Assembly: GCA_937995745.1 (NCBI GenBank)
Contig: CALKIU010000160.1
Location: 21,051-85,050 of the forward strand
From: an uncultured Bacillaceae bacterium
GTDB lineage: Bacteria > Bacillota > Bacilli > Bacillales > Cytobacillaceae
Direction: 5' to 3'
DNA: 64,000 bases
Position numbers and translations under genes: made by a program. Within the stretch, counting starts at the first letter, position 1, and each line of letters opens with the position of its first letter. Below, one piece after another: positions 52,818 through 60,888 of the stretch. The notes beneath the pieces are model-generated. The model saw nothing but the letters and a program-made list of their open reading frames with translations, made no database searches and was not told the DNA's origin.

Positions 52818-53579
52818 ATGGCTGAAAAGAAAATGATTCGGTTCATCATTACGAGACAAGATAATCCGAATTCAGAGCCATATAAAGAAGAGTTTGACAT
52901 TCCTTATCGTCCCAACTTAAACGTAATTGCCGCTCTCATGGAAATCCGCCGCAATCCCGTTACGGCGGACGGCAAGAAAACAACTCCTGTCGTTTGGGAA
53001 ATGAACTGTCTTGAGGAAGTTTGCGGCGCTTGTTCCATGCTGATTAACGGCAAACCGCGGCAAGCATGTTCGGCCATTGTCGATCATCTCGAGACGCCGA
53101 TCCGCCTCGAGCCTTTGAAAACATTCCCGGTTGTCCGAGACTTAATCGTGGACAGAAGCCGTATGTTTGATGCCTTGAAAAAGGTCAAAGCATGGATTCC
53201 GATTGACGGTTCTTATGATCTCGGTCCCGGACCGCGTATGCCGGAAGTTAAACGGCAATGGGCTTATGAATTGTCCAAATGCATGACTTGCGGATGCTGC
53301 CTGGAAGCTTGTCCGAACGTCAATGACCGTTCGGCGTTTATCGGACCTGCCGCCCTTTCCCAAGTGCGTCTCTTCAATGCCCATCCAACCGGGGCTATGC
53401 ACAAGGCGGAGCGCATGGCCACCATTATGGGCGACGGCGGTCTTGCCAACTGCGGCAATTCGCAAAACTGCGTCCAAGTATGTCCGAAAGGAATTCCGCT
53501 CACAACTTCCATCGCCGCTCTGAACAGAGCTGCAACCATCCAATCATTCAGGAATTTCTTCGGCAGCGACGAAGTATAA
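52818..53579 (+). CDS. sdhB: Succinate dehydrogenase iron-sulfur subunit
   Basis: Carries electrons from FAD to the haem subunit through three clusters. 253 residues. The N-terminal domain binds [2Fe-2S] (CLEEVCGACSMLINGKPRQAC). The C-terminal domain has CMTCGCCLEACP and CVQVCPKGIP for the [4Fe-4S] and third clusters. AAGGAGGAGG lies before the ATG, three bases after sdhA. A strong terminator follows. ysmA, which follows sdhB in B. subtilis, is absent. Confidence 0.96.
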   Translation: MAEKKMIRFIITRQDNPNSEPYKEEFDIPYRPNLNVIAALMEIRRNPVTADGKKTTPVVWEMNCLEEVCGACSMLINGKPRQACSAIVDHLETPIRLEPLKTFPVVRDLIVDRSRMFDALKKVKAWIPIDGSYDLGPGPRMPEVKRQWAYELSKCMTCGCCLEACPNVNDRSAFIGPAALSQVRLFNAHPTGAMHKAERMATIMGDGGLANCGNSQNCVQVCPKGIPLTTSIAALNRAATIQSFRNFFGSDEV

Positions 53580-53585
53580 AGCTGC

Positions 53586-53621
53586 AAAAAAAGCCTTTCC
53601 ATTTTCGGAAAGGCTTTTTTT
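53586..53621 (+). terminator. Terminator after sdhB
   Basis: A fifteen-pair stem (53586-53600 with 53607-53621) ends in seven Ts. Confidence 0.94.
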
Positions 53622-53760
53622 GATCCGCTTTTTCAATCGGTTGTCAATTTCATATCCCCAACGTCATTTTGAGGCGTTTATGCTGAAAGGGATTTTGTTT
53701 AATAGATTGTACATTCGCACATTTTGCAAAGAGAGGAGACATCTTTTAAGAAATTCTTTC

Positions 53761-53788
53761 ACTTCAATCCTTTCTTTAACATATGATA
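53761..53788 (+). promoter_or_regulatory. sigma-K promoter of gerE
   Basis: AC at 53761-53762, 17 bases, then CATATGATA (53780-53788), matching the sigma-K consensus AC-N17-CATANNNTA. gerE is a late mother-cell gene transcribed by sigma-K in B. subtilis. Confidence 0.7.
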
Positions 53789-53851
53789 TCGTGACTAAAT
53801 ATATACCCTACCACTGTTCAAAGCTGGCGAAGGCAAGGAGGGTTACAATAC

Positions 53852-54076
53852 TTGAAGGAGAACGAATATACTCATAAGCCGTTACTCACCAAACGCGAAA
53901 GAGAAGTATTCGAACTGTTGGTGCAAGACAAAACGACAAAAGAAATTGCTAACGAATTATTTATCAGCGAAAAAACAGTTCGGAATCATATTTCCAATGC
54001 CATGCAGAAATTGGGTGTAAAAGGACGTTCGCAAGCGGTTGTAGAACTCCTTCGCATGGGGGAACTAAAACTGTAA
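53852..54076 (+). CDS. gerE: Spore coat regulator GerE
   Basis: LuxR-type DNA-binding protein that controls late coat genes in the mother cell. 74 residues, exactly the GerE length, consisting of just the four-helix HTH domain: LTKREREVFELLVQDKTTKEIA and ISEKTVRNHISNAMQKLGV. TTG start with AAGGAGGG upstream. Its promoter matches sigma-K. It is the last gene in the window that keeps B. subtilis order. Confidence 0.95.
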   Translation: MKENEYTHKPLLTKREREVFELLVQDKTTKEIANELFISEKTVRNHISNAMQKLGVKGRSQAVVELLRMGELKL

Positions 54077-54164
54077 GATGAAACCGGTTATCCGCGGGGA
54101 TAGCGGTAAAATATTGTCCAGCCGTCTTGGAAGCGCTGCGTCCGCATTTGCCAAGCCGGTGTTT

Positions 54165-54222
54165 AAACACAAGAGGGATCGGATGTCGGTTCTCTCCGCA
54201 AACATACCTCTTGTGTTTTTTT
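54165..54222 (+). terminator. Terminator after gerE
   Basis: AAACACAAGAGG (54165-54176) pairs perfectly with CCTCTTGTGTTT (54207-54218) around a 30-base loop, running into seven Ts. An 89-codon open frame over this stretch has no binding site and I do not call it. Confidence 0.75.
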
Positions 54223-54336
54223 ATTGCCGTGAAAATTCAGCATATTTCTGCAAAACAATAATTGTTTCCATGACATTGATTGTCGGCAAGCGAAGTGTGC
54301 AAGAAGTTTTCAACAAATTTTGTAGATTTCTAATTA

Positions 54337-54365
54337 TTGACAATTAACTTTGGCTTATGTATTTT
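54337..54365 (+). promoter_or_regulatory. Candidate promoter of paaK
   Basis: A consensus TTGACA (54337-54342), a 17-base spacer and TATTTT (54360-54365). The remaining 100 bases to paaK are AT-rich and contain the palindrome CCATATGG at 54376-54383. Confidence 0.5.
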
Positions 54366-54465
54366 TGTTTTAACACCATATGGCAAAAATTAACAATACG
54401 TAAATTTAACGGCACACGAATAAAATGATTAGCGAGCAATCCCATCAATTTAAGGAGGCGGACAT

Positions 54466-55791
54466 ATGATTTTACATGAAATTGAAACTGCCAGCAGACA
54501 AGAGATTGAAAAACTGCAAACGGAAAGATTGATTTCGACCGTTGAAAGGGCTTACAGCAGGGTTCCCTTTTACAAAGAGCGTTTTCGGGAAAATGGTGTT
54601 GCTCCGGGAGACATTAAAAGTCTCGACGATTTGAGGAAACTTCCTTTTATGAAAAAGCAGGATTTGCGGGATCATTATCCCTTTGGCCTTTTTGCGGTCG
54701 AACTGAATCAAGTGGTCAGAATCCATGGTTCATCGGGAACAAGCGGCAAACCGACGATTGTCGGTTACACAAAAAAAGATTTGGAAAATTGGAGTGAAAT
54801 TGTTGCACGCGCCATTTGTCTGGGAGGGGGAAGGCCCGGGCAAGTGCTACATAATGCATACGGTTACGGACTTTTTACAGGCGGACTGGGGCTGCATCTT
54901 GGCAGCGAGCGGCTCGGAATGATAACCGTGCCTGTTTCGGGGGGAAATACCGACAGACAGATCATGATGATTGAAGACTTCAAACCGACCGTTATTTGCG
55001 GAACGCCTTCCTACATATTAACGATTGCAGAAAGAATGGAAGAATTGGGGAAAAATCCTGGTGAAACAAGTTTGAAATACGGCATTTTCGGAGCCGAACC
55101 GTGGTCGGAAGAAATGAGAAAAACATTGGAAGAAAAATTTGCTATGACCGCCTGCGATATTTACGGGCTCAGCGAAGTGATGGGTCCGGGAGTGGCGATG
55201 GAATGCTACCAGGCTCAAGACGGGCTTCACGTGGCAGAAGACCATTTCATCATCGAAGTGATTGATCCGGAGACACTTGAACCTGTGCCGGAAGGGCGGG
55301 AAGGCGAATTGGTTTTCACGAGCTTAACAAAAGAAGCATTTCCCGTCATCCGTTATCGGACCGGCGACATTGCCTCCATCACTAGAGAACCGTGTTCATG
55401 CGGGAGAACGACGACGAGGATGTCCCGTGTAAAAGGCAGAATTGATGATATGATTATCATCCGCGGGGTGAATGTCTTCCCTTCCGAACTGGAACATTAT
55501 TTGCTGAAAGTGCATGTACTGGCTCCGCACTATCAAGTCCATCTCGTAAAAAAAGGCTATCTCGATGCCGTGGAATTGCATGTTGAAGTGACAGATGAAT
55601 TTTATCGCGCCGTTGACCACCATATAAACCATGAGAAAGTGATCCGCCTCAAAAAGGAAGTGGCTGTCCTGCTGAAAAACCATTGCATGATTTCATTTGA
55701 TGTAAAAGTTCATCCGCCAAAAACAATCGAGCGTTCGCAAGGAAAGGCCGTCCGCATTATAGATAGAAGAAATGCAAAAATAAAAGTCTGA
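54466..55791 (+). CDS. paaK: Phenylacetate-CoA ligase
   Basis: Activates phenylacetate to phenylacetyl-CoA with ATP, the entry step of the pathway. 441 residues, a typical PaaK length. Signatures include HGSSGTSGKPTIVGYT (ATP loop), YGLSEVMGPGVAMEC, YRTGDIASITREPCSCGRTT and RIDDMIIIRGVNVFPSE. AAGGAGGCGG before the ATG. It opens the phenylacetate block and appears to have its own promoter, with another before paaA. Confidence 0.94.
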   Translation: MILHEIETASRQEIEKLQTERLISTVERAYSRVPFYKERFRENGVAPGDIKSLDDLRKLPFMKKQDLRDHYPFGLFAVELNQVVRIHGSSGTSGKPTIVGYTKKDLENWSEIVARAICLGGGRPGQVLHNAYGYGLFTGGLGLHLGSERLGMITVPVSGGNTDRQIMMIEDFKPTVICGTPSYILTIAERMEELGKNPGETSLKYGIFGAEPWSEEMRKTLEEKFAMTACDIYGLSEVMGPGVAMECYQAQDGLHVAEDHFIIEVIDPETLEPVPEGREGELVFTSLTKEAFPVIRYRTGDIASITREPCSCGRTTTRMSRVKGRIDDMIIIRGVNVFPSELEHYLLKVHVLAPHYQVHLVKKGYLDAVELHVEVTDEFYRAVDHHINHEKVIRLKKEVAVLLKNHCMISFDVKVHPPKTIERSQGKAVRIIDRRNAKIKV

Positions 55792-55807
55792 AAATTCAGA
55801 AAAATAC

Positions 55808-55836
55808 TTGCAATTTATATGACGCAGGATTATAAT
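55808..55836 (+). promoter_or_regulatory. sigma-A promoter of paaABCD
   Basis: TTGCAA (55808-55813), exactly 17 bases, and a perfect TATAAT (55831-55836). Confidence 0.8.
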
Positions 55837-55859
55837 AACGTTAAAAATACGTCATATAA
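55815..55859 (+). promoter_or_regulatory. Inverted-repeat operator at the paaA promoter
   Basis: TTATATGACG (55815-55824) is repeated inverted and without error as CGTCATATAA (55850-55859), with a 25-base centre that contains the -10 hexamer and transcription start. The half-site TATATGA agrees with the WWTRTGA part of the E. coli PaaX motif as I recall it. PaaX encoded at 60889 is the likely ligand-responsive repressor. Confidence 0.65.
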
Positions 55860-55875
55860 AAGGAAGGTGGTATAA

Positions 55876-56841
55876 ATGGCTGTCAGTGTGAGAGACGCCG
55901 AAAAGGTGAAGTACAGGGAATTTATGGAGAGAATTGAAGCCGGCGAAAAAATTGAAGCCGATGACTGGATGCCCGATGATTACCGGCAAGCGTTAATCAA
56001 GCTGATTTCCATGCACGGCATCAGTGAAATCATGGGGGCGTTGCCCGAAAAAGAATGGACGCCGAAAGCGCCCACTTTATACAGAAAATTGGCCATCATG
56101 GCCAAAGTGCAGGATGAAGTGGGACACGGACAGCTTCTTTTGCGGGTGGCGGAAGACCTCATCAAGCCTTACGGAAAAACGAGAGAGGATCTCATTCAAG
56201 ACTTGTTTGCAGGACGGTTGAAATTCCATAACGTGTTCCATTGGAAGACAAAGTCTTGGGCGGATGCGGGTTTAATCGGATGGCTTGTGGACGGAGCGGC
56301 AATTATTACGCAGACCAATATGCTTGATTGTTCTTATGCTCCCTATGCGAGGGCTTTGAAAAGAATTGCCGCGGAAGAAGTCTTTCACGCCCAGCACGGG
56401 GAAGCCATTGCCGTAGCATTGGCAACGGGAACGGAAGAACAAAAAGAAATGCTTCAAGACGCCCTCAACCGCTGGTGGCCGGCCCTCCTGATGTTTTTCG
56501 GACCGCCGACCGCAGAATTAACGGGCTCCTCGAAGCAAGAAATCACCATCAAATATAAAATTAGAAAAAATACAAATGAAGAATTGCGACAATTCTATCT
56601 TACTAAATACGTTCCGCGGATTCAAGGGCTCGGCTTGACGATTCCCGATGAGACACTCCGCTGGGATGATGAGAAAAAAGAATGGATTTATAAACAGCCC
56701 GATTGGAACCTGTTCTTGAAAATTACCCGCAATGAAGGCCCGATGTCTCAGGAAAGGTTGCGCCTGAGAAGATTGTCCTATGAAAATAACGCATGGGTCC
56801 GTGAAGCCCTTGGTTTAAATACAAAAATATTTGCATCGTAA
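55876..56841 (+). CDS. paaA: Phenylacetyl-CoA epoxidase catalytic subunit PaaA
   Basis: Di-iron monooxygenase subunit that epoxidises the aromatic ring of phenylacetyl-CoA. 321 residues. Two ExxH-type iron-binding segments are visible: KVQDEVGHGQLLLRV and RIAAEEVFHAQHGEAI. Further family features are EADDWMPDDYRQALIKLISMHG near the N-terminus and the WAD-GLIGWLVDGAAI region. AAAGGAAGGTGG before the ATG. First of paaA-B-C-D. Confidence 0.95.
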   Translation: MAVSVRDAEKVKYREFMERIEAGEKIEADDWMPDDYRQALIKLISMHGISEIMGALPEKEWTPKAPTLYRKLAIMAKVQDEVGHGQLLLRVAEDLIKPYGKTREDLIQDLFAGRLKFHNVFHWKTKSWADAGLIGWLVDGAAIITQTNMLDCSYAPYARALKRIAAEEVFHAQHGEAIAVALATGTEEQKEMLQDALNRWWPALLMFFGPPTAELTGSSKQEITIKYKIRKNTNEELRQFYLTKYVPRIQGLGLTIPDETLRWDDEKKEWIYKQPDWNLFLKITRNEGPMSQERLRLRRLSYENNAWVREALGLNTKIFAS

Positions 56842-56856
56842 AAAGGGGGTTGCAAT

Positions 56857-57213
56857 ATGGCAGGAAAAAAAGTGCCGTTTTATGAAGAATTTGTCGTATT
56901 CAGCCGTAAAACGCCAACGTCACCGTGTCAGGAACAGTTTACTCTCCTTGCTCCCAATCATGAAATTGCCCTTGTGATGGCCCAGGAAAATTTTATGAGA
57001 CGGGAGAAGGTTTGCGATATTTGGGTTGTTAAACGTTCTGATATCAGGTGCATGACTCCTGAGGAAAGAAAGACATTAAACAGAATAGATAATAAAGATT
57101 ATCGAAATACAAAAGGTTACGGATATTTGGCAAAATTCTGGCGCAAGCTGGATCAAGGCATGCTGGATGAAAAAGAAATTCTTTCATGGAGCAAAGGGCG
57201 GGTGGTAGAATGA
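56857..57213 (+). CDS. paaB: Phenylacetyl-CoA epoxidase subunit PaaB
   Basis: Small subunit of the epoxidase, bridging AC dimers. 118 residues. The start FYEEFVVFSRKTPTSPCQEQF and MAQENFMRREKVCDIWVVKRSDI fit the PaaB family. AAAGGGGG upstream. Its stop overlaps the paaC start by four bases (ATGA). Confidence 0.92.
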   Translation: MAGKKVPFYEEFVVFSRKTPTSPCQEQFTLLAPNHEIALVMAQENFMRREKVCDIWVVKRSDIRCMTPEERKTLNRIDNKDYRNTKGYGYLAKFWRKLDQGMLDEKEILSWSKGRVVE

Positions 57214-58004
57214 AGCCGCAATACAAAGAAGAGGTTATTGAACTTTTGTATCAGTTGGCTGATGATGATTTACTTGTTTCATACCGGGGCTCCGAATGGC
57301 TCGGATTGGTGCCCCATATTGAGGAAGATGTCGCTTATTCATCCATCACGCAAAACACGATGGGGCACGCAAACATTTATTACAGCCTCCTCGAGGAACT
57401 TGGCGAAGGAAAGGTGGATGACTTGGCCCACCTCCGGCCCGCCGGCGAGAGGAAAAATGCGATTATTTTGGAAGAGAAGAACGGGCCGGGGCACTGGCTG
57501 TACGGCGAACCCCGCTATGATTGGGCGTTTACCGTAGTCCGAAACTATTTCTACGAAGCGATTAAGAAGAGAAAGATCGACTCCTTGAAACAATCAAGCT
57601 ATGAGCCGCTCCGGCAAGTTGCCGTCAAAATTGATACAGAAATTCCTTATCATTTGATGCATTGGCGCACTTGGTTTGAACAACTGGTCCGCGCCGGCGG
57701 GGAAGCGGAAGAAAGAATGAAAGCGGCAGTTGCCAGGGTGTGGGAAGATATCGGCGGCGTCCTTTCATTGGGACCAAATGAGGAAAAAATTGTGGAAGCG
57801 GGCTTAATTGAAAGCGAAGCGGTACTTAAGGAACGTTTTCTTGAAGATATAAACAAAAAATTCACCGAATTGGGCCTCAAGATGCCGGGAGAGCCGGGAA
57901 TGAAAAAAGGTGACGGCAGAGCGGGCTTTCATACGGAGGATTTGGAAGAGGCGCTCGCTCAGCTGTCGGAAGTGTACGCTTTAAATCCGGCCGTTCCGTG
58001 GTAA
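57210..58004 (+). CDS. paaC: Phenylacetyl-CoA epoxidase structural subunit PaaC
   Basis: Ferritin-like partner of PaaA without a complete iron site, needed for assembly. From the ATG at 57210, 264 residues. Helical segments QNTMGHANIYYSLLEELGEG and DWAFTVVRNYFYEAI, and the GGEAEERMKAA segment, match PaaC. The start overlaps paaB, so the two are translationally coupled. An in-frame upstream ATG lies within paaB and has no binding site. Confidence 0.93.
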   Translation: MKPQYKEEVIELLYQLADDDLLVSYRGSEWLGLVPHIEEDVAYSSITQNTMGHANIYYSLLEELGEGKVDDLAHLRPAGERKNAIILEEKNGPGHWLYGEPRYDWAFTVVRNYFYEAIKKRKIDSLKQSSYEPLRQVAVKIDTEIPYHLMHWRTWFEQLVRAGGEAEERMKAAVARVWEDIGGVLSLGPNEEKIVEAGLIESEAVLKERFLEDINKKFTELGLKMPGEPGMKKGDGRAGFHTEDLEEALAQLSEVYALNPAVPW

Positions 58005-58063
58005 ATAAAAACCGCACAAAAAAGAAGGAATATTCAGACTATTAAACGAAAGGAGGGATGCCC

Positions 58064-58561
58064 ATGGCGGTTGCCAATCCTTCTTTGGAAACTTTAGTGA
58101 AGCAACAGTTGGAAACGGTTTGCGATCCGGAAATTACTACAGTGAGCATCATCGATCTCGGCATGGTTGAACGGGTCGTTGTTGAAAATGGGAAAGCAAC
58201 CGTCGAGCTTTTGCCGACGTTTTTGGGCTGTCCGGCGCTGGGGATCATCAAAGCGCAAGTTGAAAGGGCGCTCAAGCAAATCCGGGAACTGGAAGAGGTT
58301 GAAGTAAAATATATAACATCTCCGCCGTGGACTTCGGACCGGATCACGGAAAAAGGGAAGGAGGGTTTGAAGGAGTTCGGCATCGCCCCTCCTCCGGCGA
58401 AACTTGAAGAAGACGGCACTTGGGAAGTGGCGTGTCCGTATTGCGGCTCGAAACAGAGCACGATGGAGAATATTTTCGGGCCGTCCGCATGCCGAAGCAT
58501 TCACTATTGCAAAAATTGCCGCAATCCTTTTGAAGCGATGAAACCGATCGCCACGATGTAA
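58064..58561 (+). CDS. paaD: Phenylacetate degradation protein PaaD
   Basis: Iron-sulfur maturation factor thought to install metal in the epoxidase. From the ATG at 58064 (AGGAGGG six bases before) 165 residues. The N-terminal MIP18/DUF59 domain (about 6-95) has VCDPEITTVSIIDLGMV and the LGCPAL cysteine. The C-terminal extension has two CxxC pairs (CPYCGSK and CKNC), the PaaD-specific zinc or cluster site. 59 bases after paaC. Confidence 0.92.
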   Translation: MAVANPSLETLVKQQLETVCDPEITTVSIIDLGMVERVVVENGKATVELLPTFLGCPALGIIKAQVERALKQIRELEEVEVKYITSPPWTSDRITEKGKEGLKEFGIAPPPAKLEEDGTWEVACPYCGSKQSTMENIFGPSACRSIHYCKNCRNPFEAMKPIATM

Positions 58562-58573
58562 CGCTCAAAGACT

Positions 58574-58615
58574 AAAGGGCAGGATTCATCCGGCATCAGC
58601 CGGAACTGCCCCTTT
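58574..58615 (+). terminator. Intercistronic hairpin between paaD and the EthD gene
   Basis: AAAGGGCAG pairs with CTGCCC and TTT (58574-58582 with 58606-58615), enclosing CCGGC-ATCA-GCCGG (58590-58603). Only three Ts follow, so it is more likely a processing or attenuation hairpin than a full terminator. Confidence 0.5.
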
Positions 58616-58650
58616 ACATATCTGAAAAAGAATCAATTGGAGGGAATCTG

Positions 58651-58956
58651 ATGGTAAAATTAATTGCTCTTTATAAACAGCCGGAGAATAAAGAAAAATT
58701 TGATGAACATTATTTTTCCACCCATGTGCCGATAACGGAAAAAATTCCCGGCCTCGTGAAAATGGAGGTGACAAATATTATCGGCAACGGCATGGGAGGA
58801 AAAAGCGATTATTATCTAATGTGCGAAATGTATTATGAAGATATGGACGCTTTTAAGGCGGCCATGAAAACTCCGGAAGCCAAAGCTTCTGCAAAAGATT
58901 TGATGTCTTTTGCCGGCGATCTCGTCACCTTGCTGATCGGTGAGGAGAAAAAATGA
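58651..58956 (+). CDS. EthD family protein in the phenylacetate cluster
   Basis: 101-residue ferredoxin-like (dimeric alpha-beta barrel) protein of the EthD family: VKLIALYKQPENKEKFDEHYFSTHVPITEKIPG and the FKAAMKTPEAKASAKDLMSFAGD C-terminal half are typical (quoted in parts of residues 2-35 and 70-93). EthD proteins accompany ether-degrading P450s or act as small isomerase/lactonase-type enzymes; no role in phenylacetate breakdown is established that I know of. ATG with GGAGGG upstream. Its stop overlaps the paaF start, so it belongs to the operon. Confidence 0.8.
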   Translation: MVKLIALYKQPENKEKFDEHYFSTHVPITEKIPGLVKMEVTNIIGNGMGGKSDYYLMCEMYYEDMDAFKAAMKTPEAKASAKDLMSFAGDLVTLLIGEEKK

Positions 58957-59729
58957 GCGGTTACCGGTATATCATTGTCGAGCGTGAAAATCAGCTCGGC
59001 CTGATTACTTTGAACCGGCCGGAAGTATTGAACGCTCTCAGCAGGGAAATGGTCGCGGAAATAGTAAAAGCGGTGGATGATTTCGACCAAAACGAAGAGA
59101 TAAAAGTCATCGTTTTGGCGGGAGCCGGACGGGCTTTTGCCGCCGGAGCGGATATTCATGAGATGGCAGATGACGATCCGATTCGTCTTGAACTTTTAAA
59201 TCAATTCCAATTGTGGGACAGGCTCGGGGAAGTAAAAAAGCCGGTGATCGCCGCAGTGCACGGATTTGCGCTCGGAGGAGGTTTTGAACTTGCCCTTTGC
59301 TGCGATCTTATATTGGCGGCCGAGGATGCCAAATTTGGTTTTCCGGAAATTAAACTCGGCGTTATGCCGGGAGCCGGCGGCACACAGCGCCTCACCAAGC
59401 TGATGGGCAGAACGAAGGCTCTGGAGTGGCTGTGGCTCGGGGAGCCGATGTCTGCGAAAGAAGCGCTCCATTACGGCATCGTCAACAGGCTGGTGGCGCC
59501 TGAAGTCCTCATGGAAGAGACGAAAAAATTGGCCAAAAAAATAGCGGAAAGAGCGCCGTTATCGGTGCGCCTCATCAAAGAAGCGGTGAACAAGGCGGTT
59601 GATGCCCCCCTTCTTGAAGGAATGCAATTTGAGCGGAAGAATTTTTACTTATTGTTTGCTTCCCGGGATCAAAAAGAAGGAATGACGGCCTTTCTCGAAA
59701 AGAGGGAGCCGAAATTTGAGGGGAGGTAA
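58953..59729 (+). CDS. paaF: Enoyl-CoA hydratase (PaaF type)
   Basis: Crotonase-family enzyme that hydrates 2,3-dehydroadipyl-CoA in the late part of the pathway. 258 residues. Both catalytic glutamates are present (GGGFELALCCD and FPEIKLGVMPGAGG), so it should be an active hydratase, in contrast to the next gene. The start is coupled to the EthD gene by an ATGA overlap. Assignment to PaaF rests on context and on these residues; general enoyl-CoA hydratase activity is certain to fit. Confidence 0.87.
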   Translation: MSGYRYIIVERENQLGLITLNRPEVLNALSREMVAEIVKAVDDFDQNEEIKVIVLAGAGRAFAAGADIHEMADDDPIRLELLNQFQLWDRLGEVKKPVIAAVHGFALGGGFELALCCDLILAAEDAKFGFPEIKLGVMPGAGGTQRLTKLMGRTKALEWLWLGEPMSAKEALHYGIVNRLVAPEVLMEETKKLAKKIAERAPLSVRLIKEAVNKAVDAPLLEGMQFERKNFYLLFASRDQKEGMTAFLEKREPKFEGR

Positions 59730-59736
59730 AGCCCGG

Positions 59737-60510
59737 ATGTTCGAGACGATCAAATTGGAAGTCAAGAACCATGTCGCCTGGCTCAAATTGAACCGTCCCG
59801 ATAAATTGAACGCCTTTACGGAACAAATGAATGCTGAAATAACGAAAGCGTTGGCGAAAGCCGCGAAAGATCCGGATATCCGCTGCATCGTCATCACCGG
59901 GGAAGGGAGAGCTTTCTGCGCCGGCGAGGATCTGGGCAGCATCGGCACTGATTCGGATCACGGTGAGATTTTGCGGAAACGCTATAACCCGATGATCAAA
60001 AAGCTCGCCGAAATAGAAAAACCGGTCATTGCCGCCGTAAACGGGGTGGCCGCGGGGGCCGGCGTCAGCCTCGCGCTTGCCTGTGATTTCCGCCTCGCCA
60101 TGGAAAAGGCCAGTTTTGTACAGGCATTTATTAAAATCGGGCTGATTCCCGATTCCGGAAATTTGTATTATTTGCCGCGCATCGTCGGACAAGCCAAGGC
60201 CCTGGAACTGTCCATGCTGGGGGAAAAAATTTCCGCCCAAGAAGCAAACGATATCGGCTTGGTTACAAAAGTGATTAAAGAGGAAGAATGGGAGGCAGAG
60301 GTGGCCGCTTTTGCGGAAAGACTGGCGGCTATGCCGACGAAGGCGCTCGGACTCATCAAACGGTACATTAACGAAAGTTGGATGTTGAGTCTTGATGAAA
60401 TGCTGGAAAAGGAAGCTTACGGACAGCGGGCCGCCGGACAGACGAACGACCATAAAGAAGGCGTGAGAGCCTTTTTGGAAAAACGCCGGCCAGTTTTTAC
60501 GGGGAACTAG
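59737..60510 (+). CDS. paaG: Ring-1,2-epoxyphenylacetyl-CoA isomerase (PaaG type)
   Basis: Crotonase-family isomerase converting the epoxide to the seven-membered oxepin-CoA. From the ATG at 59737 (GGGGAGG at 59720-59726) 257 residues. Unlike paaF it lacks both hydratase glutamates: the segments read AAGAGVSLALACD and FIKIGLIPDSG, and the aspartate in the second is the PaaG catalytic residue. It starts eight bases after paaF ends. Last gene of the operon. Confidence 0.88.
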   Translation: MFETIKLEVKNHVAWLKLNRPDKLNAFTEQMNAEITKALAKAAKDPDIRCIVITGEGRAFCAGEDLGSIGTDSDHGEILRKRYNPMIKKLAEIEKPVIAAVNGVAAGAGVSLALACDFRLAMEKASFVQAFIKIGLIPDSGNLYYLPRIVGQAKALELSMLGEKISAQEANDIGLVTKVIKEEEWEAEVAAFAERLAAMPTKALGLIKRYINESWMLSLDEMLEKEAYGQRAAGQTNDHKEGVRAFLEKRRPVFTGN

Positions 60511-60613
60511 AAAGAGACAAAGAATTGCGGTTTTTCAGGGGCGAATCGGCTTTTTTGTCAAAAAAGGCCGGACGGAGCATTCCGTTTTAAATTAAATACT
60601 TGAAATGGTCATA

Positions 60614-60648
60614 ACGGGCACGCAATTGTTCAGTTGTGCTCGTTTTTT
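60614..60648 (+). terminator. Terminator after paaG
   Basis: ACGGGCAC (60614-60621) pairs with GTGCTCGT (60636-60643, one G-T pair), followed by six Ts. A weaker hairpin precedes it at 60572-60585 (ACGGA/TCCGT). Confidence 0.75.
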
Positions 60649-60823
60649 GTACAAAGATTTGCCAAGTGCCCCAATAAAGTGATGAGAGAGAAAACTTCGG
60701 GAAAATGGGTCTGGGCGCTTTGCAATTAACAGGAATCATTGTCAATTTTAATAAATCATAGTAAAATTTTTAAGAAAATTAAGGAAATAAAAAATGGACG
60801 TAATCGGTGCGCAGCTTATTTTT

Positions 60824-60837
60824 TGATATAAATATCA
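60824..60837. promoter_or_regulatory. Palindrome before paaX
   Basis: TGATATAAATATCA is a palindrome with six-base arms, 52 bases before the paaX start. It could be an autoregulatory operator, but it differs from the paaA operator half-site. The rest of the 378-base gap before paaX contains only the paaG terminators. Confidence 0.4.
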
Positions 60838-60888
60838 TTTCTTCGTAACAGCGCTGTGAAAAAATTCGGATAAAAAGGATGAATGTTT

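Noticed and set aside
54078..54347. 89-codon open frame after gerE
   Set aside because: Covers a clear terminator, has no good binding site and no recognisable features.
54376..54401. Possible second copy of the paaA operator before paaK (CATATGG and TACGT)
   Set aside because: The two short matches are 13 bases closer together than in the paaA operator and are not inverted copies of the same half-site.
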